Of a stretch of DNA of 64,000 nt, positions 9,048 through 16,103 are shown piece after piece. The position numbers were made by a program, and so were the translations under genes. Positions within the stretch are counted from its first letter, which is position 1; each line of letters begins with the position of its first letter. A model generated the notes under the pieces. The model worked only from the letters and a program-made list of their open reading frames with translations. It made no database searches and was not told the origin of the DNA. This DNA comes from Alphaproteobacteria bacterium. GTDB taxonomy: Bacteria; Pseudomonadota; Alphaproteobacteria; UBA2966. Where the stretch lies: positions 96,192-160,191 of the forward strand of contig JAGWAU010000005.1 in NCBI GenBank assembly GCA_021296255.1, written 5' to 3'.

Positions 9048-9649
9048 ACGAATGACCTATTGCGAGTTCGGAGAGCCTCGGTAGCCGAACGGACTACGGG
9101 TAGTGTACGCAATCGAGGGCTGCTCGCCCGCATTTCTTTCCAGGCCTGAACCGGTCATTCTCGGCACGTTCGCTGTGCCATGGCACGGCAATCCGTCACG
9201 AGCTCGACCAGAGAAGCCTCGGCGGAACCAAAACGGAGTAATCCATATACCTTGGCGGTCGTGCTCGGGGTCTGGCTTGTAATGCCGCTCAAGCTCCTTC
9301 AGGCGCCTGGCCACGGCCACTAACTGCCTCGCCCGCCGCCGGCTATGCTCGAGCGGCCGGCGGAGCTGGGGCGGGAGATCCGTCCGGCTCAGTGCCTTTT
9401 TCGTCCACGCCAGATTCTTTTCCACGAGCTCGAGCCTGCATGATTGGGAAACTGGCGATGCCTCCCCCTCGGCCGACGGGGCGCGGGCCTTCGAGGCCAA
9501 GAAGGCCCGGAGCGAGGAGGAAGCGCTGGCATCGCTCGAAGCATACCGCCCCGGCCGGTATGGGTGGCGGTCGGGACGCGGCCCGCTTGTGCGACCCGAG
9601 TCCCGTAGCCGGATGGGCGGCCTATTGAGAGATCACGGCTAGGCAGAAA
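9048..9649 (-). other. Stretch without a confident gene; one weak 147-codon frame at 9057-9500
   Basis: An open frame on the minus strand (9057-9500) would encode a basic peptide with an Arg/Leu-rich helical part (PLEHSRRRARQLVAVARRLKE) and a Trp/Phe-rich end, but its C-terminal third looks non-coding and no family is recognised. No ribosome-binding site stands out. The region may be decayed sequence at the edge of the inserted PQQ/SulP block. No repeat or RNA is visible in it. Confidence 0.3.
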
Positions 9650-9937
9650 TCATTTCGGTAGTCGGGAAGAACACGCGCCGTACATCTTCCAGCCGCCAGC
9701 AGAAGACCTGAGTTTGTCTACATGTTTGATGAGTTGACCAAGATCGCTGCATACGCGCTTCTCACAAACGGTTCTGCAGCCCTCGTCGGCGGTTCGGCGA
9801 AGATGAACGCATGAAGCATGATGGAGGATGTTGTCGCCGCTGCTGCGGCCTCCGAAATGATTGAACACGAAGCCCCACGGATTCCTCGAAAGCCATCTCT
9901 CGTACCCAATCTCGTCGTTGCTAAACGTTATGATCAT
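9650..9937 (-). CDS. Small Cys-containing protein with NPxGFVxN / LHxAxC-type motif, function unknown
   Basis: A 95-residue protein starting MIITFSNDEIGYERWLSRN. The ATG at 9937 is preceded by AAGGTGAG at good spacing; an ATG six codons upstream (9955) is an alternative. It has the order: acidic start, YERWL, NPWGFVFN, a glycine-rich turn, ILHHASCVHL, a Cys near 56, CEKRVCSD, then a helix (LGQLIKHVDKL) and a late YGACSS. This pattern (NP-GFV-N, LHxAxC, K-CS, C near the end) recurs, from memory, in small bacterial proteins of unknown role, some attached to restriction or defence contexts; that recollection is not verified. Four or five Cys and a His cluster suggest metal binding. It is divergent from the SH3 gene at 10171. 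Confidence 0.55.
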   Translation of the reverse strand: MIITFSNDEIGYERWLSRNPWGFVFNHFGGRSSGDNILHHASCVHLRRTADEGCRTVCEKRVCSDLGQLIKHVDKLRSSAGGWKMYGACSSRLPK

Positions 9938-10170
9938 CTCACCTTGTTCTCTCATGATGCCCAATAGGGTAGTTCCGTCCGCACGATGAAGACGATACTG
10001 GTTGCCGTTGCCGCCGCGCCGCTGGTGGCGGCCGGCGGCGCTGTGACCCTTCGACTCGGGATTCGCATAGAGTGTGCATGCCTCCGGCCCTATTCGCGCG
10101 TAACTTCCGCTCTTCTGAGATGTCACATGCGGGCGGGCGGGTACGCGTAGTTGCGGCTCCCCATTGAGCA

Positions 10171-10647
10171 ATGGCGCAGGTTCGTGCAGGTTTTCTGATC
10201 CTCTGCTTCCTGATGGGAACGGCGCTGCCGACACTTGTGGCAGCCCAAACCGATGTGCCTCGATTCGCATCGTTGCGGTCGGAACGCGTCAACGTCCGCT
10301 CGGGTCCAGGCGTGCGGTATCCGATCTCCTGGGTCTTCATGCGACGAGGCCTGCCCATCAAAATCACCGCCGAGTTCGAGTTCTGGCGGAAAATTCGAGA
10401 CCGCGACGGCAGCGAAGGTTGGATACATCAAAGCCTGATCAGCGGGAGGCGCACGGCCGTCGTCACCGGCGCAGTGCGCTCTCTGCATCACGAAGCGTCG
10501 GCCTCCTCTTCGGTCATCCTCTTCGCGGAACCCGGTGTCCAGGGCGACGTATTGTCGTGTCAGGAATCGTGGTGCGAGATGCGAATCGCCGGACAAGTCG
10601 GCTGGATGCCCAAAGATTATCTGTGGGGCGTTCGGGCCGAGGAATGA
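10171..10647 (+). CDS. Exported SH3-domain protein
   Basis: A 158-residue protein with a signal peptide (GFLILCFLMGTALPTLVAAQ, likely cleavage after AAQ) and two bacterial SH3-like repeats. The first carries the classic RVNVRSGPGVRYPISW, then WRKIRDRDGSEGWIHQSLI; the second is a diverged copy ending WCEMRIAGQVGWMPKDYLWG. Such periplasmic proteins bind peptidoglycan or help protein contacts in the envelope. The ATG at 10171 gives the signal peptide. In related genomes a gene of this kind often sits divergently next to the 2-hydroxyacid dehydrogenase gene; here 5.7 kb lies between them. Confidence 0.88.
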   Translation: MAQVRAGFLILCFLMGTALPTLVAAQTDVPRFASLRSERVNVRSGPGVRYPISWVFMRRGLPIKITAEFEFWRKIRDRDGSEGWIHQSLISGRRTAVVTGAVRSLHHEASASSSVILFAEPGVQGDVLSCQESWCEMRIAGQVGWMPKDYLWGVRAEE

Positions 10648-10706
10648 GTCGAGCAGCCATCGACTCAACCGAACATTCATGCCGCCCCGGATTTGCGAGA
10701 ATTTAC

Positions 10707-10731
10707 GGGATCGGACCTCGGATCTGATCCC
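10707..10731. repeat. REP-like hairpin, copy 1
   Basis: A 25-base imperfect palindrome 60 bases after the SH3 gene. The outer arms GGGATC (10707-10712) and GATCCC (10726-10731) pair perfectly, with three more pairs inside (one of them G-T). It aligns base for base with a second 25-base hairpin at 29903-29927, sharing the central GACCTCGG and differing mainly at positions where the partner base also changes. It may also act as a transcription terminator for the SH3 gene. Confidence 0.5.
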
Positions 10732-10794
10732 ACCCCAAAAAATCGTGGAATGCTCGTTCGTGGCCCGGCCGTGAGCACAAAAAACCTGGAAATA

Positions 10795-10843
10795 ACGACA
10801 TAATTAGATATATAGTCTTTTTAGTATCTGAGGACATATCGTT
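10795..10843 (+). promoter_or_regulatory. AT-rich promoter/operator region of the arsR-permease unit
   Basis: The bases just before the ArsR-type gene are markedly AT-rich compared with the surroundings and hold a small inverted repeat, AGATA at 10806-10810 and TATCT at 10825-10829, followed by GAGGA before the ATG. ArsR-family repressors usually bind imperfect AT-rich dyads over their own promoter, so autoregulation is likely. The repeat is short and could be chance. Confidence 0.4.
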
Positions 10844-11158
10844 ATGTATGAGAAACAAGCCGCCGACTGTCTCGCCGCGCTAGGCAACGTAACCCGGTTG
10901 CGCCTGTACCGCCTGCTCGTGCGGACGGGAAGTGCTGGCCTCAATGTCGGTGAACAGCAGGAAAGGCTGGGCGTTCCGGCATCGACTCTGGCGCACCACC
11001 TGACATCGCTGGTTCGCGCAGGCTTGGTCGAACAGGAACGACGCGGACGGGAAATCGTCTCCCGTGCGGATTACGCCGCCATGGATGGACTCGTCGAATT
11101 TCTCACGGCGGAGTGCTGCAGCGGTGTGGCTCCGGCGGAAAAGATCGACGCCGCCTGA
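10844..11158 (+). CDS. ArsR-family winged-helix metalloregulator
   Basis: A 104-residue repressor. The winged-helix DNA-binding core shows LAALGNVTRLRLYRLLV, the recognition helix VPASTLAHHLTSLVRAGLVEQERRGR and the wing VSRADY. The C-terminal tail has adjacent cysteines (ECCSG), a likely site for arsenite or another thiol-reactive metal; the classic ELCVCDL motif in the recognition helix is absent, so sensing is probably through these terminal Cys. The ATG at 10844 has GAGGA upstream. It lies 46 bases before the permease gene on the same strand, forming a typical repressor-efflux pair. Confidence 0.9.
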   Translation: MYEKQAADCLAALGNVTRLRLYRLLVRTGSAGLNVGEQQERLGVPASTLAHHLTSLVRAGLVEQERRGREIVSRADYAAMDGLVEFLTAECCSGVAPAEKIDAA

Positions 11159-11204
11159 AGAGATATTTCCACGAATGCAGCCGGTAATCTGAGGACATGG
11201 TCGC

Positions 11205-12239
11205 ATGAGTGTCGACATTATGGAGCGTACGCAGCGGTTCAGACGGCTCGCCCAGGTGGACCGCGTGTGGTTGGTGACCGCCGGCGTCCTCGTGGGGACC
11301 TCTGCGCTCAGCGCCGTACAAGGCCTGGAGAGCTTGATTTTCACGGGCGAAAGCCTGTGGAGCATCCTGCCGTTCCTGCTCGCGTCGGTCGGCGCCGCCG
11401 CCTATGCGCAGGCCACCGGCGCCGATTCCCTGATCGCCCGGGCCTTTCAGGGCCGGACAATCGAAATGATCGTGCTCGCCGCGCTGTTCGGCACCGTGTC
11501 ACCGTTCTGCTCCTGTGGTGTGATCCCATTGATTGCCGCCTTGCTCGCCATGGGGGTACCGCTGGCCCCGGTGATGGCGTTCTGGCTGGCCTCCCCCATC
11601 ATGGACCCGTCGATGTTCGTTCTCACCGCGGGAGTCCTCGGCCTTCCCTTCGCCATCGGAAAGACGGCGGCCGCATTCGGCATCGGATTGCTCGGCGGGT
11701 TCGGTGTCCACGCGCTGCAAAAGGGCAACCTCTTTCGAAACCCTCTGCGCGACGGTGTCGGCGATGGCGGCTGCGGCGGTGCCATGGTGCGGAACTCGAG
11801 AGAGATCGAGTGGAAGTTCTGGAATGAGAGTTCCCGCCGTCGGACGTTCATCAGGGACGCCCGCAAGAACCTGCTGTTTCTCGGCAAATGGCTGATACTG
11901 GCGTTCGTGCTTGAAAGCCTCATGTTGGCCTATGTCCCGGCCAATCTGGTTGCAACCATTGTCGGCGAAGGGGGCTGGCTGCCGGTGCTCACCGCCACCA
12001 TCGTCGGTGTTCCAGCATACCTCAACGGATTCGCGGCGCTTCCTTTGGTCGGCGGCCTGATCACGCAGGGGATGGCGCCCGACGCGGCCATGGCCTTCCT
12101 CCTAGCCGGCGGCGTGACCAGCATTCCGGCCGCCATCGCCGTCTTCGCCCTGGCGCGGGTTCCGGTGTTCCTGTCCTACCTCGTTTTCGCCTTCACGGGC
12201 GCCGTGGTCGGTGGACTTCTCTACGGAACGATCGCCTGA
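11205..12239 (+). CDS. ArsP/DUF318-type efflux permease
   Basis: A 344-residue inner-membrane permease with about eight helices. The family signature SPFCSCGVIPLIAALLAMGVP is complete except for length limits, followed by FWLASPIMDPSMF. Characterised relatives export trivalent organoarsenicals, and others are annotated as copper/zinc efflux proteins. A central soluble loop (about 175-225) contains a Gly/Cys-rich segment GDGGCGGAMV. The second half repeats the fold (ANLVATIVGEGGWLPVLTAT, GVPAYLNGFAALPLVGGL). It follows its probable ArsR regulator and precedes a Rieske oxygenase by 90 bases; whether that enzyme belongs to the same unit is unclear. Confidence 0.87.
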   Translation: MSVDIMERTQRFRRLAQVDRVWLVTAGVLVGTSALSAVQGLESLIFTGESLWSILPFLLASVGAAAYAQATGADSLIARAFQGRTIEMIVLAALFGTVSPFCSCGVIPLIAALLAMGVPLAPVMAFWLASPIMDPSMFVLTAGVLGLPFAIGKTAAAFGIGLLGGFGVHALQKGNLFRNPLRDGVGDGGCGGAMVRNSREIEWKFWNESSRRRTFIRDARKNLLFLGKWLILAFVLESLMLAYVPANLVATIVGEGGWLPVLTATIVGVPAYLNGFAALPLVGGLITQGMAPDAAMAFLLAGGVTSIPAAIAVFALARVPVFLSYLVFAFTGAVVGGLLYGTIA

Positions 12240-12329
12240 TATCCCGACCCCTTGGCGCGGAACGGTATTCCCCGCTACTCTTGGTATCTGGTTTGTGGCG
12301 TCGAACACGAACGAACGGAGGAGCAGGAC

Positions 12330-13721
12330 ATGAGCGTCGCCGAGGATTTGAGGGCGCACGGAATCGTCGTTCCGACAGGGAAGTATCAAGGATACGCGAA
12401 GAATCGGCGGCCCAATCCCGACCCCGAGCTGACTTTGACGGGGCCGGGAACGCCTTGCGGTGAATACCTGCGCCGCTATTGGCAACCCGTCTGCATGGCC
12501 TCGGAAATCCTCGACGACCGCCCCCTGCGGCTGCGAATCATGAGCGAGGATCTGGTCGCGTTTCGTGACAAATCAGGCCGCTACGGCCTCCTCGCCGCAA
12601 ATTGTAGTCACCGGAACACCTCGCTCGAATTCGGCATCGTCGAGGAGGACGGCATCCGCTGCTGCTATCACGGCTGGCGTTACGACATCGACGGCACGAT
12701 TCTCGAAGCGCCCGGAGAGCCCGAAGGAACAAAGATTACCGAGCGCGTGAAGCACGGCGCCTATCCGGTCTTCGAGTACAAAGGTCTCGTCTTCGCCTAC
12801 ATGGGACCAGCGGACGAGCAACCGGAATTTCCGGTCTATGACATCCAAGAGCAGCCCAACGACGCCATGGTGCCATACTCCATCACCTATCCCTGCAACT
12901 GGCTGCAGGTGATGGAGAACACGGTCGACCCCATTCATACGGTATTTCTGCATACCCGAATCACGGAAGTGCAGTTCTCGAATTCGTGGGGCGCGATGCC
13001 GGTCGTGAAGTGGTACACGCCGGACAATCACATCGTCACGACCTCAACCTACCGCTGGGGCGACCATGTCTGGCTGCGAGCCCAGGATGTCTGCCTGCCG
13101 AATCACGCACGTATCGGGGCTTTTCTCTACGAGGCGGATGAGCCTCGATATTTCTGGCGCTCGGCCCTCACCAAGTGGACTGTGCCCCGCGACGATACGG
13201 AATGCATGATCCTTTCGTGGCGCCACTATGGCCCCGACATCGACCCGGAAAACCTGGGAATTCCCGACGATGTCGGAAAGGAGAAGGTCGACTTCATTGG
13301 CCAGACCATGTTCCGAGATTACAGGGAGCGGCAGATCGAGCCGGGTGACTATGAGGCCCAGGTCTCACAGGGCCCCACCAACGTGCACGCGGCGGAGAAT
13401 CTCGGTACGACCGACATCGGCGTTGCGACGCTAAGGAAGCGCCTGCGTGAGCAAGTCCGCGGCCTTGCCGACGGCACGCGGGAACCGGCACGCCCGTCTC
13501 GGTACGGCGATCTGTACTACGGCTATGTCCAGGACACCGTGTTTCCCATTCCGCCGCGCAGCACCGACGAGAAGGAGGATGAGGAGCTCCGGAGCCAGAT
13601 CTCCGACGTGGCCATGGAGATCGTCCTGGAGGCCGATAGCCTGCCGACGACAGATCAGCGGACCGCCCGGATCAAGGAACGCTTCGCCAAGCTGCACGAA
13701 GACCCGCGATTCAGTACCTGA
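12330..13721 (+). CDS. Rieske non-haem iron oxygenase, aromatic-ring-hydroxylating alpha-subunit type (copy 1)
   Basis: A 463-residue oxygenase. The Rieske [2Fe-2S] ligands are Cys92 and His94 (NCSHRNTS) and Cys111 and His114 (RCCYHGW). The mononuclear iron site is Asp200, His203 and His208 (VDPIHTVFLH). Such enzymes use electrons from a reductase to hydroxylate or demethylate aromatic or related substrates; no ferredoxin or reductase gene is adjacent. The ATG at 12330 follows GGAGGAG and gives the MSVAEDL start; longer frames to 12252 have no site. It is a clear paralogue of 45788-47137, sharing the N-terminal LTGPGTPxGEYLRRYWQP region and the C-terminal half. The true substrate is unknown. 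Confidence 0.92.
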   Translation: MSVAEDLRAHGIVVPTGKYQGYAKNRRPNPDPELTLTGPGTPCGEYLRRYWQPVCMASEILDDRPLRLRIMSEDLVAFRDKSGRYGLLAANCSHRNTSLEFGIVEEDGIRCCYHGWRYDIDGTILEAPGEPEGTKITERVKHGAYPVFEYKGLVFAYMGPADEQPEFPVYDIQEQPNDAMVPYSITYPCNWLQVMENTVDPIHTVFLHTRITEVQFSNSWGAMPVVKWYTPDNHIVTTSTYRWGDHVWLRAQDVCLPNHARIGAFLYEADEPRYFWRSALTKWTVPRDDTECMILSWRHYGPDIDPENLGIPDDVGKEKVDFIGQTMFRDYRERQIEPGDYEAQVSQGPTNVHAAENLGTTDIGVATLRKRLREQVRGLADGTREPARPSRYGDLYYGYVQDTVFPIPPRSTDEKEDEELRSQISDVAMEIVLEADSLPTTDQRTARIKERFAKLHEDPRFST

Positions 13722-13859
13722 GATTTCCGAATCCCTTTTTAGGGACTTCCGGCCTGGCACCTCGGATCAGGCAAAGTCCCCCGCCAAGGCGGATCGAACC
13801 GGCTCCAGCAGACGCGCCATGTGAGCGTAGTGGAAGTGTCCGATGCAGTTAACGGTGGC

Positions 13860-13909
13860 CCGATAACGCTCCACAGATAGCGACGATTTGCCTGCGACTC
13901 GCCCGCCAA
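13860..13909 (-). pseudogene. Possible rubrerythrin/MbfA remnant
   Basis: On the minus strand from 13909 the frame reads LAGESQANRRYLW, which matches the strongly conserved N-terminal iron-ligand segment of rubrerythrin-family proteins (GESQANRRYL). The match ends within a few codons, there is no good start codon, and the next in-frame sequence is unrelated. An ICE-like palindrome lies directly upstream (13923-13939). Membrane-bound ferritin-like genes under Irr control are known in alphaproteobacteria, so a decayed member would fit; with 13 residues this stays tentative. Confidence 0.3.
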
Positions 13910-13922
13910 CAGGAGGTGATAG

Positions 13923-13939
13923 TTTAGAATAATTCTTAG
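13923..13939. promoter_or_regulatory. ICE-like palindrome (possible Irr operator)
   Basis: TTTAGAATAATTCTTAG has a perfect 11-base core, AGAAT-A-ATTCT, and differs from the perfect 17-base palindrome in front of dps (41030-41046) at only a few positions. Irr binds iron-control elements of this form. It sits just past the end of the irr gene on the minus strand and before the possible rubrerythrin remnant, so it may have controlled that lost gene. Confidence 0.5.
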
Positions 13940-13969
13940 AGAAGTATTCTTTTATGATGCTGTCATACG

Positions 13970-14398
13970 TCAGCCGGACCGGCCTGTATCGCGGACACGG
14001 ATGATCACGTCCACCCGGCTGATCGACGTTCCCGACGGCGGTGACGGAACGCCCTGCAGCGAGACGAACTCGCCCGGAATGTCCTGCAGCATTCCACCGT
14101 CTTCGAAGAAGAAATGATGGTGATCCGAGGAGTTGGTGTCGAAATAGGACCGTTCGGGTTCGACCACGACCTCACGCAAGAGGCCAGTCGACGTAAACTG
14201 ATGCAAGGTGTTGTAAACGGTCGCGAGCGACACCCGCACATCGGCAGCCCGGGCCTCAGCGTGAAGCCCTTCGGCCTTTACGTGGCGGTCCTCACCTTCA
14301 AGAAGCAGCTTCGCCAGGGCCAGACGCTAACGCGTCGTCCTCAGACCGACCGCCTTGAGGCGAGAGAGTACGTCGGAAAACCGCCATTGCTGCGTCAT
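13970..14398 (-). pseudogene. irr: Irr (Fur-family iron response regulator) interrupted by an amber codon
   Basis: From ATG 14398 the frame encodes MTQQWRFSDVLSRLKAVGLR and then TTR, TAG (14327-14329), RLALAKLL, and continues in frame to TGA at 13970 for 142 codons, the normal Irr length. The stop replaces codon 24, where Irr proteins have Gln (TRQR motif), so it is a single CAG-to-TAG change. The rest is intact: SLATVYNTLHQFTSTGLLREV of the DNA-binding domain, FDTN and the SDHHHFF metal/haem site with His93-95, then SRVDVIIRV. A protein starting after the stop would lack helix 1 and part of the winged helix; GTG at 14239 is the only downstream start of note. Irr controls iron storage and haem genes; a matching operator remains before dps. 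Confidence 0.85.
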
Positions 14399-14548
14399 GC
14401 GATCATCACCCGGTACAGCTTGCCCGGTTACTCGGACTCCCATCAAGTATAGGTCGACTGGACGAAATTAATGGACCATTCCTCAATGAGGTAGCTCATT
14501 CCTTGGAAATGTTCGAAATCAGGGAATAGCGCGGCCGATCCCCGGTGC

Positions 14549-15946
14549 TCAATCACCGCTGACGATCCGTTCGAAAAGCTGACGCACGGTCGGCACGAAC
14601 CCACCGGCATAAAACGGGTCTTTGGCAAACCGATACGCCCCGTGACCCGCAAACATCAGATTCGTGTCGGTGCGCGCGGAATGCACGACGTCTTGCAGCG
14701 TCTTTTGGATGCAGTAGCTGCGGGGATCCGCCTTGCGGCCAGAAGAATGGCCCTCGTTCTCCGCCCAGTTCGAGAACAAGCATTGACTGAGGCACCCCAT
14801 GCACTCGCTCTGATCCTTGCGAATCTGGTTCATCTTCCCGGTCGTTACGAAAATCAGCGTGGACGACGGCGTCCGAAGAGCTTCCGTATATCCCTCCTCG
14901 ATCCAGCCTTCAGCAACCCGACGATCCGCCTCGGTGACATAGACCTCGCGCTTACGCGCGCCGGTCGGGAAAGGTACGTTGTGCTCGCCCACGGCCTCAT
15001 CGGTGTACGCGATCTGTCGGGCATTCCGCTGCTCGAGCTCATCAATGAAGTCGTTGCGAACGGCGGACGACCAGAAGCCGGTCGGACTGAACCGATTGAG
15101 AAGAACATCCCCTTCCTTGAGCGACAGGAGCCGCTTTTTCCAGGCATCGGGGATGGGGCTTTCCTTGGTGAGCAATGCCCGGGTCCCGAACTGGAATGAG
15201 ACGGGCCCCAGTTCAGGATTGTCGATCCAATCTTCCCATTCCCTCAGGAACCAGACTCCGCCTGCCATGACGATCGGCACCTGATCGAGCCCGAATTCCC
15301 GCATCTGTTTGCGCAATGCCACCACGCGCGGATAGGGCGGTTCCGGATTGTGGGGGTCTTCGGAGTTACTGAGCCCGTTGTGTCCCCCGGCGCGCCAGGG
15401 ATCCTCATATACCACCGCGCCGAGGAACTCGGAGAACTTGTGATAGGCCCGCTTCCACAGGGCCCTGAACGCCCGCCCCGAGGAGACGATGGGATAATAG
15501 TAAATGCCGTAGTTCGCCGCGACCTCCGCCAGACGATAGGGCATTCCAGCACCACACGTGACACCGTGAATGAGCCCTCTGGCACCTTCGAGCACCCCTT
15601 GAAGCACCCGCTGCGCCGCACCCATTTCCCACAGGATATTTACGTGGATGCGGCCCAGACCGTTGGCCGTCTCGTGGGCGATCCGGGCCTGGGCTACGGC
15701 ACCCTGAATCGCGTAATCGACGAGTTCTTCGTGCCGGTCCTTGCGGGTTCGTCCCCGGTATAGCTGTGGGATGACATTTCCCCGCTCATCGTAGGAATCG
15801 GCATTGACCCCAGAAAATGTGCCGATCCCACTACACGCGGCCCAGGCTCCTGAGCTCTGGCCATTCGTCGCCGAAATGCCCTTTCCGCCTTCCACGAGCG
15901 GAAGTACTTCGGCACCGGACATCAGTATCGAGTTGAGAGCCTTCAC
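14549..15946 (-). CDS. Nitronate monooxygenase-family flavoprotein
   Basis: A 465-residue FMN TIM-barrel protein of the 2-nitropropane dioxygenase family. The N-terminus has GKGISATNGQSSGAWAAC, the middle GVTCGAGMP and PIVSSGRAF, then AGGHNG and PIVMAGGVW, which together form the flavin phosphate pocket. The C-terminal part carries a Cys group (SECMGCLSQC) not found in the short fungal enzymes and possibly a metal or disulfide site. The GTG at 15946 is preferred because GAAGG lies 5 bases upstream; an ATG at 15988 would add 14 basic residues. Members oxidise alkyl nitronates, but this long subclass has no firm substrate. It is downstream of pnp on the same strand. Confidence 0.85.
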   Translation of the reverse strand: MKALNSILMSGAEVLPLVEGGKGISATNGQSSGAWAACSGIGTFSGVNADSYDERGNVIPQLYRGRTRKDRHEELVDYAIQGAVAQARIAHETANGLGRIHVNILWEMGAAQRVLQGVLEGARGLIHGVTCGAGMPYRLAEVAANYGIYYYPIVSSGRAFRALWKRAYHKFSEFLGAVVYEDPWRAGGHNGLSNSEDPHNPEPPYPRVVALRKQMREFGLDQVPIVMAGGVWFLREWEDWIDNPELGPVSFQFGTRALLTKESPIPDAWKKRLLSLKEGDVLLNRFSPTGFWSSAVRNDFIDELEQRNARQIAYTDEAVGEHNVPFPTGARKREVYVTEADRRVAEGWIEEGYTEALRTPSSTLIFVTTGKMNQIRKDQSECMGCLSQCLFSNWAENEGHSSGRKADPRSYCIQKTLQDVVHSARTDTNLMFAGHGAYRFAKDPFYAGGFVPTVRQLFERIVSGD

Positions 15947-16103
15947 CGGACCTTCTCGCCGTCCTCCCCTCCGTTCGGGGCGACGCAAGCGCCGCCCGAG
16001 GTGGTATCAAGGTCCTGCCACTTGGCAATTTACGGCCACCTTACCAAGCATATAACGCAAATACGTCAAGAACCCAATGCCTTAGAAAAACGGGCGCGAC
16101 GGG

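Noticed and set aside
9057-9500. 147-residue hypothetical protein
   Set aside because: Composition is Arg-rich without motifs, the C-terminal third looks non-coding and no ribosome-binding site is visible; kept only as a note on the gene-poor stretch.
1726-14329. Genome-wide reassignment of UAG to glutamine
   Set aside because: Many intact genes in the window end in TAG at exactly the family end, so UAG works as a stop here.
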